DNA of 64,000 bases from positions 806,001 to 870,000 of the forward strand of contig NZ_FPBC01000001.1 in assembly GCF_900116605.1 (NCBI RefSeq), read 5' to 3'. The stretch comes from Pseudomonas marincola. Its GTDB lineage: Bacteria > Pseudomonadota > Gammaproteobacteria > Pseudomonadales > Pseudomonadaceae. The position numbers and the translations under genes are program-made. The notes under the pieces were generated by a model that was given only the letters and a program-made list of their open reading frames with translations, did not search any database and was not told where the DNA came from. Shown here piece by piece: positions 19,601 through 30,222 of the stretch; the stretch's first letter is position 1, and each line of letters begins with the position of its first letter.

Positions 19601-20569
19601 ACCGCGACCGGTTGCGCCTTCGTCGCGAATCTCACCGCCAGAACCGGTCGATGCGCCCGGGAACGGGGCAATCGCGGTTGGGTGGTTGTGCGTTTCAACC
19701 TTCATCAGGATGTGCACCGGCTCATTAACAGCAGCGTACTGACGGGTCTCAGGGTTCGGGAAGAAGCGCCCTGCCGTGCTGCCAACGATAACGGCGGCGT
19801 TGTCTTTATAAGCCGACAACACACCTTCGTTGTGCATCTGATACGTGTTCTTGATCATGCCGAACAGGGATTTTTCCTGAGCCTGACCGTCGATATCCCA
19901 ACTGGCGTTGAAGATCTTGTGACGGCAATGCTCGGAGTTGGCCTGTGCGAACATCATCAGTTCGATGTCGTGCGGATTGCGACCAAGACCTGTGAAGCTG
20001 GTCACCAGGTAATCAATCTCATCTTCCGCGAGCGCCAGACCCAACTCGACGTTAGCCTGTTCAAGCGCAGCACGACCGCCGGTCAGAATGTCTACCACCG
20101 TCAGTGGTTTTGGCGACGCGTGGCTGAACAGCGCGGCGGCGTCTTGCAGGTTGTCCAGCACCAACTGGGTCATGCGGTCGTGCAGCAAGCTCTCTACAAC
20201 CTGCGCCTGAGCAGCATCCAGCTCGCCACTGACGTAGTAGGCAATACCGCGCTCAAGGCGCTGAATCTTGGCCAAACCACAGTTGTGGGCAATGTCACTG
20301 GCCTTGCTCGACCAGGGTGAAATCGTACCAAAACGTGGCACGCTGAGGAAAAGCCGCCCAGAGGGCTCCTGAACCGGCACGCTAGGGCCGTATTTAAGCA
20401 GGCGAGCGAGCACTTGCTCTTCGTCAGCGGTGAGCACACCGGTAACATCGGCAAAATGCGCAAACTCGGCGTACAGCCCAGTAACAGCGGGTACTTTGCT
20501 GGTTAAAAGCTCAAGCAATTTACCGTGGCGGAAAGCAGAAAGGGCGGGAGCGCCGCGCAAGATCAACAT
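16673..20569 (-). CDS. purL: Phosphoribosylformylglycinamidine synthase PurL
   Basis: Large single-chain FGAM synthase, step four of purine synthesis: FGAR + glutamine + ATP to FGAM. At 1298 residues it has the normal proteobacterial length. An N-terminal PurS-like region is followed by the FGAM-synthase linker, two AIRS-type ATP-binding halves ([18 protein letters not shown] in the first; [17 protein letters not shown]), and a C-terminal glutaminase with the nucleophile Cys in GVCNGCQML and the His-Glu pair in MPHPERVF. The gene is complete, without frameshift. It is divergent from mltF, which is the standard Pseudomonas arrangement. Confidence 0.99.
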   Translation of the reverse strand: MLILRGAPALSAFRHGKLLELLTSKVPAVTGLYAEFAHFADVTGVLTADEEQVLARLLKYGPSVPVQEPSGRLFLSVPRFGTISPWSSKASDIAHNCGLAKIQRLERGIAYYVSGELDAAQAQVVESLLHDRMTQLVLDNLQDAAALFSHASPKPLTVVDILTGGRAALEQANVELGLALAEDEIDYLVTSFTGLGRNPHDIELMMFAQANSEHCRHKIFNASWDIDGQAQEKSLFGMIKNTYQMHNEGVLSAYKDNAAVIVGSTAGRFFPNPETRQYAAVNEPVHILMKVETHNHPTAIAPFPGASTGSGGEIRDEGATGRGAKPKAGLTGFTVSNLQIPGFEQPWEVPYGKPERIVTALDIMIEGPLGGAAFNNEFGRPALTGYFRTFEQQISTPHGDEVRGYHKPIMLAGGMGNIREDHVQKAEITVGSKLIVLGGPAMLIGLGGGAASSMATGTSSADLDFASVQRENPEMERRCQEVIDRCWQLGDSNPISFIHDVGAGGLSNAFPELVNDAGRGGRFDLRAVPNDEPGMAPLEIWCNESQERYVLAVDAKDFERFKAICERERCPFAVVGEATEEQHLTVADSHFDNNAVDMPLNVLLGKAPRMHREATREAELGDDFDPAKVELSEAISRVLRHPAVASKNFLITIGDRTITGLVARDQMVGPWQVPVADCAVTATSFDAYTGEAMAMGERTPLALLDAPASGRMAIGETLTNMACAKIGKISDIKLSANWMAAAGHPGEDARLYDTVKAVGMELCPELGITIPVGKDSMSMKTRWQDDGAEKSVTSPMSLIVTGFAPVTDIRQTLTPELRMDRGETDLILIDLGRGQNRMGASILAQVYGKMGKQAPDVDDAEDLKAFFAVMQGLNRDNLLLSYHDRSDGGLLATVLEMAFAGHCGLNLQLDALAQNLDEVAGVLFNEELGAVIQVHQDVTAEVLSQFSAAGLADCVSVIGQPVNNGEVLISYHGEKVFTGERRMLQREWSSTSYQIQRLRDNAECADQEFDALLEEDNPGLSAKLGFDVNENISAPYIKKGLRPQIAVLREQGVNGQVEMAAAFDRAGFNAIDVHMSDILSGRVSLEQFKGMVACGGFSYGDVLGAGEGWAKSILFNSRARDQFSAFFDRKDSFSLGVCNGCQMLSNLHELIPGSEFWPHFVRNRSEQFEARVAMVQVQESASIFLQGMAGSRMPIAIAHGEGHAEFESEEALLEADLSGCVAMRFVDNHGKVTENYPANPNGSPRGITGLTSRDGRVTIMMPHPERVFRAVQNSWAPDEWNEDGAWLRMFRNARVWAD

Positions 20570-20664
20570 CGGAGACAGCCTCTGGGAAGGGGGTGTACTT
20601 TGAGGCCGTGCATTCTAGCGTAAAGCGCCGATAACGGCACCCGTTGACTGCTCCGAAACGATAA

Positions 20665-22206
<1,542 letters not shown>

Positions 22207-22248
22207 GCACGCCGCCCAAAACCACTCGACTACGAACTCGAAGGCTTA

Positions 22249-22737
22249 TTACTGGCCTTTGCTGGCCCGCCGCGCACGAAAGAATTCGGTGAGCACCGCG
22301 CCGCACTCATCTGCTAGCACGCCGCCCTCAATCATCACGCGATGATTGAGAAACGTCTGATTGAAGAACTCGCCACGGCTGATGGCCACACCGGCCTTGG
22401 GCTCGGTTGCACCATATACAACCCGCTCAATGCGCGAATGAACAATCAGCCCTGCACACATGCTGCACGGCTCAAGCGTCACGTATAAGGTGCTACCCGG
22501 CAGACGGTAGTTAGATAGCCGCAAAGCAGCATCACGAATCGCCACCATCTCGGCATGGGCGCTGGGGTCGTGGGTGGTAATCGGGCAATTGAAGCCACGC
22601 CCGACAATCTCGCCATCCTGAACCAGCACCGCGCCGACCGGCACTTCCCCGACCGCAGCGCCCTGACTGGCCAGCGCTAGCGCTTCACGCATGAAGTGGG
22701 CATCGCGAGTGCGATCAATGATTTTAACCGGACGCAT
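22249..22737 (-). CDS. tadA: tRNA-specific adenosine deaminase TadA
   Basis: Converts A34 of tRNA-Arg(ACG) to inosine so that CGN codons are read. The 162-residue protein has the zinc deaminase signature: HAE at 61-63 with the catalytic Glu, and PCSMC at 90-94. The TadA-specific C-terminal GVAISRGEFFNQTFLNHRV segment separates it from cytidine and guanine deaminases. Its ATG overlaps the stop of the upstream multicopper oxidase as ATGA, so expression is probably coupled to that gene. Confidence 0.97.
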   Translation of the reverse strand: MRPVKIIDRTRDAHFMREALALASQGAAVGEVPVGAVLVQDGEIVGRGFNCPITTHDPSAHAEMVAIRDAALRLSNYRLPGSTLYVTLEPCSMCAGLIVHSRIERVVYGATEPKAGVAISRGEFFNQTFLNHRVMIEGGVLADECGAVLTEFFRARRASKGQ

Positions 22738-24104
22738 CAGGCTACCTTTATCGCCGCCATAAGGCCTGTTTCCATGTGATCAATCACATGGCAGTGAAAC
22801 ATCCACACGCCAGGATTATCCGCTACAAAGGCGATGCGCGCCGTTTCGTTCTTGCCGAGCAGGTAAGTGTCGGTGAAATACGGGATGATTTTCTTGCGGT
22901 CGGAGCTGATCACCTTGAAACTCATGCCGTGCAAATGCACCGGGTGCAGGTATTGCGCCATATTGCGCAGCTCGAAAATGTAGTGATTGCCCAGCTTCAA
23001 CGTGGCGATTGGCCGATCCGCACAGGTCTTGTCATTGATATCCCAGGCCTGGCCATTGATCTGCCAATACTGAGCTGGCCCCGCCTGATTCGGGTCTGCT
23101 AATGCAGCGGCCCATTCAAAGTTGAACTTGATGGTTTCAGCCTTGGCCAGATCCGGCTCGGCCACAGGATTGGCTGGCAATGCTGGCGGCCACTCTGCTG
23201 GCGCATCGGTGCTGGCGACACTCTTGATTGTCGCCAAACGCAACGGCCCGTTACGCAGTGACAACTCGGTACCCTCTGCCGGAACCTTGAGCGCCAGATC
23301 GAGCCGCATTCCCGCGCCCAACCAGTATTCCTTGCCCAGATCACGCGGCTCGATCGGATTACCGTCGAGCGCATAAATCCGCGACTCGGCACCGGGCAGA
23401 TTTATACGGTAGGTCATGGTGCTGTCGACATTAATCAGGCGCAGGCGAACCACTTGTCCGGCAGGTAACTCGATCACCGGACGCGGCACACCATTGATTG
23501 TCGACAGCCTGCCCCGTGTGCCGGCGCGCGCCGCTTCACGGGGAATACTGAACGGGGTGAATGCGCCCTCCTCATCAACATTCCAGGTTTTCAGGCTCAG
23601 CGTGCGCTCATGCGCAAAGCCGGTCGGCTCACGCTCATCAATGATCAGCGGCCCGACCAACCCGCGCCCCAGCTGCTTGGAACTGGCCAGATGTGGGTGA
23701 TACCAGTAGCTACCGGCATCGGGCGGGACGAACTGATAGTCGAAATACTCACCGGGCAATACCGGCAATTGCGATACATAAGGCACGCCGTCCATTTCCA
23801 GCGGGATGCGCATGCCGTGCCAGTGAATTGTGGTTTGTTCCGGCAGCTTGTTGATAAAGCGCACACGCAACAGATCGCCCTGACGGCAACGAATCTCGGT
23901 GCCCGGCGCCTGCGGGCCAAAGCCCCACACCGGGGTTTTATGGCCCGGAACCAGCTCCATGTCGAAGGGCGCGGCAATCAACTCGTAATCGTGGGTTTTG
24001 CGATCAAACGGGCGGCCCAGCCAGTAACGTGCGCCACCGGCACCCAGGCCAACGACGGTTAAGCCAGCCAGCCCGGCGAGAATTTGTCTACGCGTGAACG
24101 ACAT
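22737..24104 (-). CDS. Multicopper oxidase, Tat-exported
   Basis: A 455-residue cupredoxin-type oxidase with three domains. Copper ligand motifs are complete: HWHG (94-97), HPH (136-138), HPVHLHG (387-393) and HCHVIDHMETG (437-447), the last supplying the type 1 Cys, His and Met. The N terminus SFTRRQILAG resembles a twin-arginine signal, consistent with export of a folded copper enzyme. The substrate is unknown; it lacks the long methionine-rich insert of CueO/CopA, and laccase-like or metal-oxidase activity is possible. AAAGGAG lies nine bases before the ATG. In P. aeruginosa a metallo-oxidoreductase gene sits in the same place between tadA and guaA, as I recall. Confidence 0.92.
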   Translation of the reverse strand: MSFTRRQILAGLAGLTVVGLGAGGARYWLGRPFDRKTHDYELIAAPFDMELVPGHKTPVWGFGPQAPGTEIRCRQGDLLRVRFINKLPEQTTIHWHGMRIPLEMDGVPYVSQLPVLPGEYFDYQFVPPDAGSYWYHPHLASSKQLGRGLVGPLIIDEREPTGFAHERTLSLKTWNVDEEGAFTPFSIPREAARAGTRGRLSTINGVPRPVIELPAGQVVRLRLINVDSTMTYRINLPGAESRIYALDGNPIEPRDLGKEYWLGAGMRLDLALKVPAEGTELSLRNGPLRLATIKSVASTDAPAEWPPALPANPVAEPDLAKAETIKFNFEWAAALADPNQAGPAQYWQINGQAWDINDKTCADRPIATLKLGNHYIFELRNMAQYLHPVHLHGMSFKVISSDRKKIIPYFTDTYLLGKNETARIAFVADNPGVWMFHCHVIDHMETGLMAAIKVA

Positions 24105-24483
24105 GTAAATGGACTCCTTTAGCCAACATTCATGAGCCCATCAGGCGACGGTTACCAGCGTCTCCTCTGCGGGAAACGGCCAATGTCATAAAGGCTGCGG
24201 CATCAGCCTCTCAGCTGATGACTCTGTGAATAGCGGAATGAGAATATTTTAACACGCAACGATCCGGGTTAACGACCACAACAACGCCCGCCATCAGCGC
24301 CACTGTGTCGCACCGGTGCAGCGCAGGAACCGCGCAGCTTTTTCAGCCACTGAGAGTTAAGAGCGTAAAGCCGGTGCGGGCCAAATGCCGGACTGTGCAG
24401 GCAATAAAAAACCCGCGAATGAGCAGCTGCAAGGCTGTCATCCGCGGGTTCGGGTAACGTCAGGCTAGCGCACTAGCCGGATG
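24105..24483. other. Intergenic region between guaA and the multicopper oxidase gene
   Basis: About 380 bases. The right part holds the guaA terminator (24405-24450). The remainder should carry the promoter of the multicopper oxidase gene on the minus strand. I see no convincing -10/-35 pair, riboswitch, copper-regulator box or small gene. Confidence 0.6.
24405..24450 (-). terminator. Intrinsic terminator of guaBA
   Basis: The outer stem ACCCGCG (24411-24417) / CGCGGGT (24443-24449) encloses an inner stem (ATGAGCAGC with GCTGTCAT, one mismatch). On the minus strand it is followed by TTTTTTATTG, a good U-tract. It starts 34 bases after the guaA stop. Confidence 0.85.
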
Positions 24484-26064
24484 TTATTCCCACTCAATCG
24501 TTGCCGGTGGCTTGCTCGACACGTCGTAAGTGACGCGGGAGATGCCTTCGATCTCGTTGATGATGCGGTTGCTGACCTTCTCCAGCAGCTCGTATGGCAG
24601 ATGCGCCCAGCGAGCGGTCATGAAGTCGATGGTTTCAACAGCGCGCAGTGCAACAACCCATGCATAACGACGACCGTCACCGACGACGCCAACCGACTTG
24701 ACCGGCTGGAACACCACGAACGCCTGACTGGTCTTGTGGTACCAGTCGAAGTTGCGCAGTTCTTCGATGAAGATGTGGTCGGCGCGACGCAGCAGGTCGG
24801 CGTATTCCTTCTTCACTTCACCGAGAATCCGCACGCCCAGACCCGGGCCCGGGAATGGGTGACGGTAAACCATGTCGTACGGCAGACCCAGCTCAAGACC
24901 GATGCGACGCACTTCGTCCTTGAACAGTTCACGCAGCGGCTCGACCAGTTTGAGGTTCATTTCCTCTGGCAGGCCACCGACGTTGTGGTGCGACTTGATA
25001 ACGTGTGCCTTGCCGGTTTTAGCGCCAGCAGACTCGATCACGTCCGGGTAAATGGTGCCTTGCGCGAGGAACTTGATGTTTTCCAGCTTGGACGCTTCGG
25101 CATCGAACACGTCGATGAAGGTGCGACCAATGATTTTGCGCTTTTTCTCCGGATCGGCTTCGCCAGCCAGGTTATCCAGGAACTGCTTTTCAGCGTTAGC
25201 GCGGATCACCTTGACGCCCATGTTCTCGGCGAACATGGCCATCACTTGCTCGCCTTCGTGCAGGCGCAGCAAACCGTTATCGACAAACACGCAAGTCAGC
25301 TGGTCGCCAATTGCCTTGTGCAACAGCGCGGCAACCACGGAGGAGTCAACACCGCCCGACAGGCCGAGCAATACGTTGGCGTCACCCACCTGAGCACGAA
25401 CCGTGGCGATGGCATCTTCAACGATGTTCGACGGAGTCCACAGGGCTTCACAACCGGCGATTTCCAGCACGAAGCGCGACAGAATGCGGCCGCCTTGCTT
25501 GGTGTGGGTCACTTCCGGGTGGAATTGCACGCCGTAGTAGCCACGCGAGTCGTCGCTCATGGCGGCAATCGGGCAGCTCGGGGTGCTGGCCAGAACGTGG
25601 AAGCCTTCCGGCATGCTGGTGACTTTGTCACCGTGGCTCATCCACACGTCCAGACCGAATACGCCGTCGTCATCGATATGATCTTCGATGCCGTCCAGCA
25701 GGCGCGCCTTACCGACAACGTCTACGCGGGCATAGCCGAATTCGCGGACGTCGGAACCAAGCACTTTACCGCCCAGTTGCTCGGCCATGGTTTGCATGCC
25801 GTAGCAGATACCGAAGACCGGAACGCCCAGATCGAAAACAGCCTGCGGTGCACGCGGGCTGCCTTCTTGATGAACAGACTCGGGGCCACCGGCGAGAATG
25901 ATGCCGCGCGGAGCGAAAGCGCGGATGTCTTCATCGCTCATGTCGAACGGGTGCAATTCGCAGTAAACCCCGATTTCACGTACGCGACGTGCGATCAGCT
26001 GGGTGTACTGGGAGCCGAAATCCAGAATCAGGATGCGATGGGCGTGAATATCAGGGTGAGCCAT
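24484..26064 (-). CDS. guaA: GMP synthase (glutamine-hydrolysing)
   Basis: Aminates XMP to GMP using glutamine and ATP. The 526-residue protein has an N-terminal class I glutaminase ([18 protein letters not shown]; nucleophile Cys in FGICYGMQ; His/Glu in [11 protein letters not shown]), the ATP pyrophosphatase P-loop [10 protein letters not shown] and a C-terminal dimerisation domain ending in PPATIEWE. The start [10 protein letters not shown] at 26064 is chosen by family length; an upstream in-frame start at 26091 adds nine residues not seen in relatives. It follows guaB after 211 bases and ends at a strong terminator. Confidence 0.98.
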   Translation of the reverse strand: MAHPDIHAHRILILDFGSQYTQLIARRVREIGVYCELHPFDMSDEDIRAFAPRGIILAGGPESVHQEGSPRAPQAVFDLGVPVFGICYGMQTMAEQLGGKVLGSDVREFGYARVDVVGKARLLDGIEDHIDDDGVFGLDVWMSHGDKVTSMPEGFHVLASTPSCPIAAMSDDSRGYYGVQFHPEVTHTKQGGRILSRFVLEIAGCEALWTPSNIVEDAIATVRAQVGDANVLLGLSGGVDSSVVAALLHKAIGDQLTCVFVDNGLLRLHEGEQVMAMFAENMGVKVIRANAEKQFLDNLAGEADPEKKRKIIGRTFIDVFDAEASKLENIKFLAQGTIYPDVIESAGAKTGKAHVIKSHHNVGGLPEEMNLKLVEPLRELFKDEVRRIGLELGLPYDMVYRHPFPGPGLGVRILGEVKKEYADLLRRADHIFIEELRNFDWYHKTSQAFVVFQPVKSVGVVGDGRRYAWVVALRAVETIDFMTARWAHLPYELLEKVSNRIINEIEGISRVTYDVSSKPPATIEWE

Positions 26065-26275
26065 AGCCGTCTCTCGTAGCGGAATGCACAAATGACAAAG
26101 GGCCGATTAACTCAGCCCCGTACTTCATAAACTTTTCAAAAATAACCTTGCTGCTTCTGCACTGGCTAATACGGCAAGGAGGTAAAGCGCGAACGGCTTA
26201 TTTGCCTCAGCAAACATCGCCCTCTCGCTTTACCCCGCCTTACCTGCCCTGCGCACGCGAGCAGCAAAGTGATTT

Positions 26276-27817
<1,542 letters not shown>

Positions 27818-28043
27818 CTATCATTACGCGACGATTTACAGCCTCAAACAGCGCGAAAGGCCCTGACACAGGCAAAAATTGACCAGCAATACGCATAAAA
27901 AGCCAAATGCTGGGCTATACAGTTATGCCAAGCTGATTCGCCGGCTGGCATTGTGCGCAGAGGACTGCTCAGTGCCCTCAATGGCGGGCGTCTATAGTCA
28001 CTTTATGGTCAATACCTGATCTTCGATGTGTAAGGAGCCTCAC

Positions 28044-29684
28044 ATGCGTAATCTGCTTCAGGTTTTGCTGTTTGCCTGTCTCAGTGTAATGACACTTTCG
28101 GTTAGTTGGGCGCAGGATGAAACGCCGACAAACAACACATCAGGGACCATCAACCCCAATGCTGAACCCGCCGATTTAAAAATAGCCAACCGCACCATCT
28201 TCACCTTCCGCGCCGAACTACTCGGTGAAACGCCACAGCTACGGCAACGCCGCGCAGTGGCGGCTATCAATGAGGCACTCGACGAATACACCGACCTGCC
28301 TGTGAGCATCGATCAGGTCCAAAAAAGCTACGTCATCCTGATGGGCTCCAACCGGGCATTCTTTGTCACACCGGGCGACGTTGACCCCGTCACACCGTTG
28401 TCGACTCAGGAAACAGCCAAAGCGGCCGCCGCCAAACTGGAGCGGGTAATCAGCGAAACGCAGGAAAGCCGCGATCTGAACTTCATGTTCAAGGCTGTGG
28501 GTTATTCGGCTGCCGCCACGGTGATCTACATCCTGCTGCTCAACGGTATCGCGCTGCTGCGCAACAAACTCCTGGATCAGCTGCCTAAGTTGCTGCAGCG
28601 CCATAACATGTCGCTCAAGGTTGGCCAGACTCAGTTGATTGATACGCGCCAGCTGTATCCGTTGATCTCAAGGATATTCTGGGCTCTACGCTGGCTGTTG
28701 ATATTGCTGCTGACATACCAGTGGATCAGCTTCGTGCTGTCCTGCTTTCCCTACACGCGCCCGTGGGGCGAAAGCCTTAATGCCTACTTGCTGGATATCG
28801 CCGGCTATATTGTGCACGGCGTTATCGGCGCCATACCCGGTTTGGGGATTGCGCTTTGCATCTTCATGCTCGCCCGGGCGACAACTCACTTCACCAAACG
28901 CCTGCTCACCCGCATGGCAACTGCTGGGCGTAGCTTCACCTGGCTGAACTTCGAGACCCTGTCACCGACAACCAAACTCACCTCGCTGGCAGTCTGGTTA
29001 TTTGCCCTGGCGATGGCCTACCCGTATTTGCCCGGCGCTGGTACAGAGGCATTCAAGGGATTGTCGGTACTGGTCGGTTTGATGATCTCACTCGGCGCAT
29101 CCAGCGTTGTCGGACAAGCAGCAGCCGGTTTGATCCTGACGTATTCGCACACCTTCCGCGTCGGCGAATATGTGCGCTTTGGTGATCACGAAGGCACCGT
29201 CAGCGAAATGGGCATGTTCACCACTCGCATCCGCACCGGCCTGGGTGAAGTACTGACCATCCCCAACTCAATGATTACCGGCGGCGTAACCAAGAACTAC
29301 TCACGCGCCGTAGACGGCAAAGGCTACATCGTCGATACCGTCGTTACCATCGGCTACGACACCCCTTGGCGCCAGGTCGAAGCGATGCTTCTGGAAGCAG
29401 CCTCGCGCACACCCGGCATATCCAGCGTACCGGGCGCGGTGGTGTTTCAAACTGCTTTGTCAGACTTCTACCCGGAATATCGTCTGGTCGCCCATGCAAT
29501 GCCCAGCCAGCCACGCCCACGCGCTGAGCTTCTGAGCGCACTGCACGCCAACATACAGGACGTATTTAACGAGTACGGCGTACAGATCATGTCGCCGCAC
29601 TACCTCGGCGACCCCGCACAAGAGAAGTGGGTACCTAAAGAGAAGTGGTATCAACAGCCGGCAAAACCGGAAGAAGAGGTTTAA
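28044..29684 (+). CDS. MscS-family mechanosensitive ion channel with periplasmic N-terminal domain
   Basis: Inner-membrane small-conductance channel homologue of 546 residues, protecting against hypo-osmotic lysis or serving a related role. It has a signal peptide (about 1-23, ending VSWAQ), a periplasmic domain of about 130 residues, four or five membrane helices, and the MscS core: the pore helix region (LMISLGASSVVGQAAAGLI) and the beta domain (FRVGEYVRFGDHEGTVSEMG, TIPNSMITGG). AAGGAG at 28032-28037 lies six bases before the ATG at 28044; an upstream in-frame ATG at 28026 has no such site. It is convergent with the T6SS operon. Confidence 0.9.
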   Translation: MRNLLQVLLFACLSVMTLSVSWAQDETPTNNTSGTINPNAEPADLKIANRTIFTFRAELLGETPQLRQRRAVAAINEALDEYTDLPVSIDQVQKSYVILMGSNRAFFVTPGDVDPVTPLSTQETAKAAAAKLERVISETQESRDLNFMFKAVGYSAAATVIYILLLNGIALLRNKLLDQLPKLLQRHNMSLKVGQTQLIDTRQLYPLISRIFWALRWLLILLLTYQWISFVLSCFPYTRPWGESLNAYLLDIAGYIVHGVIGAIPGLGIALCIFMLARATTHFTKRLLTRMATAGRSFTWLNFETLSPTTKLTSLAVWLFALAMAYPYLPGAGTEAFKGLSVLVGLMISLGASSVVGQAAAGLILTYSHTFRVGEYVRFGDHEGTVSEMGMFTTRIRTGLGEVLTIPNSMITGGVTKNYSRAVDGKGYIVDTVVTIGYDTPWRQVEAMLLEAASRTPGISSVPGAVVFQTALSDFYPEYRLVAHAMPSQPRPRAELLSALHANIQDVFNEYGVQIMSPHYLGDPAQEKWVPKEKWYQQPAKPEEEV

Positions 29685-29690
29685 ACAATT

Positions 29691-29725
29691 GATGCCTGCT
29701 GAGCCCAAATAGCTCAGCAGGCATC
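29691..29725. terminator. Long perfect hairpin between convergent genes, likely terminator
   Basis: A 14-base perfect inverted repeat (GATGCCTGCTGAGC at 29691-29704 with GCTCAGCAGGCATC at 29712-29725, loop of 7) lies just after the channel gene stop. It lies 80 bases beyond the end of the minus-strand membrane protein gene. Neither side has a clear T-run, so it may instead stabilise the 3' ends of both transcripts. Confidence 0.55.
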
Positions 29726-29805
29726 CGTTGGAGCGTTCTGACCCATTACGATTACATTGCTAAGATCAATCCCGCCTCCACTTAGCTGAACACTTCATAA
29801 CCTAC

Positions 29806-30222
29806 TTAGCTCACAAATTTTCGTAACGTGTAAATCTTCACAATCTCCGAGACAGTTAAAAGTATCAAGGACACGAAAATTCCGAACAAGCCAAAGAAGC
29901 CAATAAAAATTAATACGATAGAGATTGAGGGTATGTAATAGACCAACCGCAAAGGTATTTGAAAATAATATAACCACATGAAACGGGTACTCCGCTTCAA
30001 CAAGAGCACAGCACTGACGATTAGCGATATCTGAAGCAACCACTGTCCGCAGGCAAAAATGTAAGCCGCAACTCCGTGATCAGGGAGTAATCTCCAGGTT
30101 GAGGAAATATCGGTCACATAGGGAATATTCCCTCTGACAAAGCTCTCAATCGAGTACCAGGCGATGTAGAGCAAATCAAAAACTCCCCACACAAACAATG
30201 TTGTATTACGCGACCTATTCAT
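29806..30222 (-). CDS. Small four-helix membrane protein, candidate immunity protein for the VgrG extension
   Basis: A 138-residue protein I do not recognise. It contains about four hydrophobic helices (near residues 7-27, 50-75, 80-100 and 100-130) with short loops, no signal peptide cleavage site and no catalytic motif. Its ATG shares one base with the vgrG stop (TAATG), so it should be translated by coupling from vgrG. The DNA is clearly AT-rich: 42 of 120 bases are G or C at 29821-29940. Small proteins encoded directly after effector genes in T6SS clusters are commonly immunity proteins that protect the producer; a membrane location would suit a toxin acting on the periplasmic side or in the inner membrane. 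That role is inference. Confidence 0.75.
   Translation of the reverse strand: MNRSRNTTLFVWGVFDLLYIAWYSIESFVRGNIPYVTDISSTWRLLPDHGVAAYIFACGQWLLQISLIVSAVLLLKRSTRFMWLYYFQIPLRLVYYIPSISIVLIFIGFFGLFGIFVSLILLTVSEIVKIYTLRKFVS

Noticed and set aside
16781..20320. An uninterrupted plus-strand reading frame of 1179 codons antisense to purL
   Set aside because: It lies wholly opposite purL, has no recognisable domain or ribosome-binding site, and its His/Arg/Gln-rich composition is what results from reading GC-rich codons backwards.
24105..24400. Possible riboswitch or small RNA upstream of the multicopper oxidase gene
   Set aside because: Several GC-rich stretches are present, but none matched the conserved core of a riboswitch class I could recall, and no copper-responsive box was seen.
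29806..30043. A second minus-strand frame (29795-30043) inside the candidate immunity gene
   Set aside because: It overlaps the 138-residue membrane protein in another frame, lacks a start signal, and the longer gene has the TAATG coupling to vgrG.
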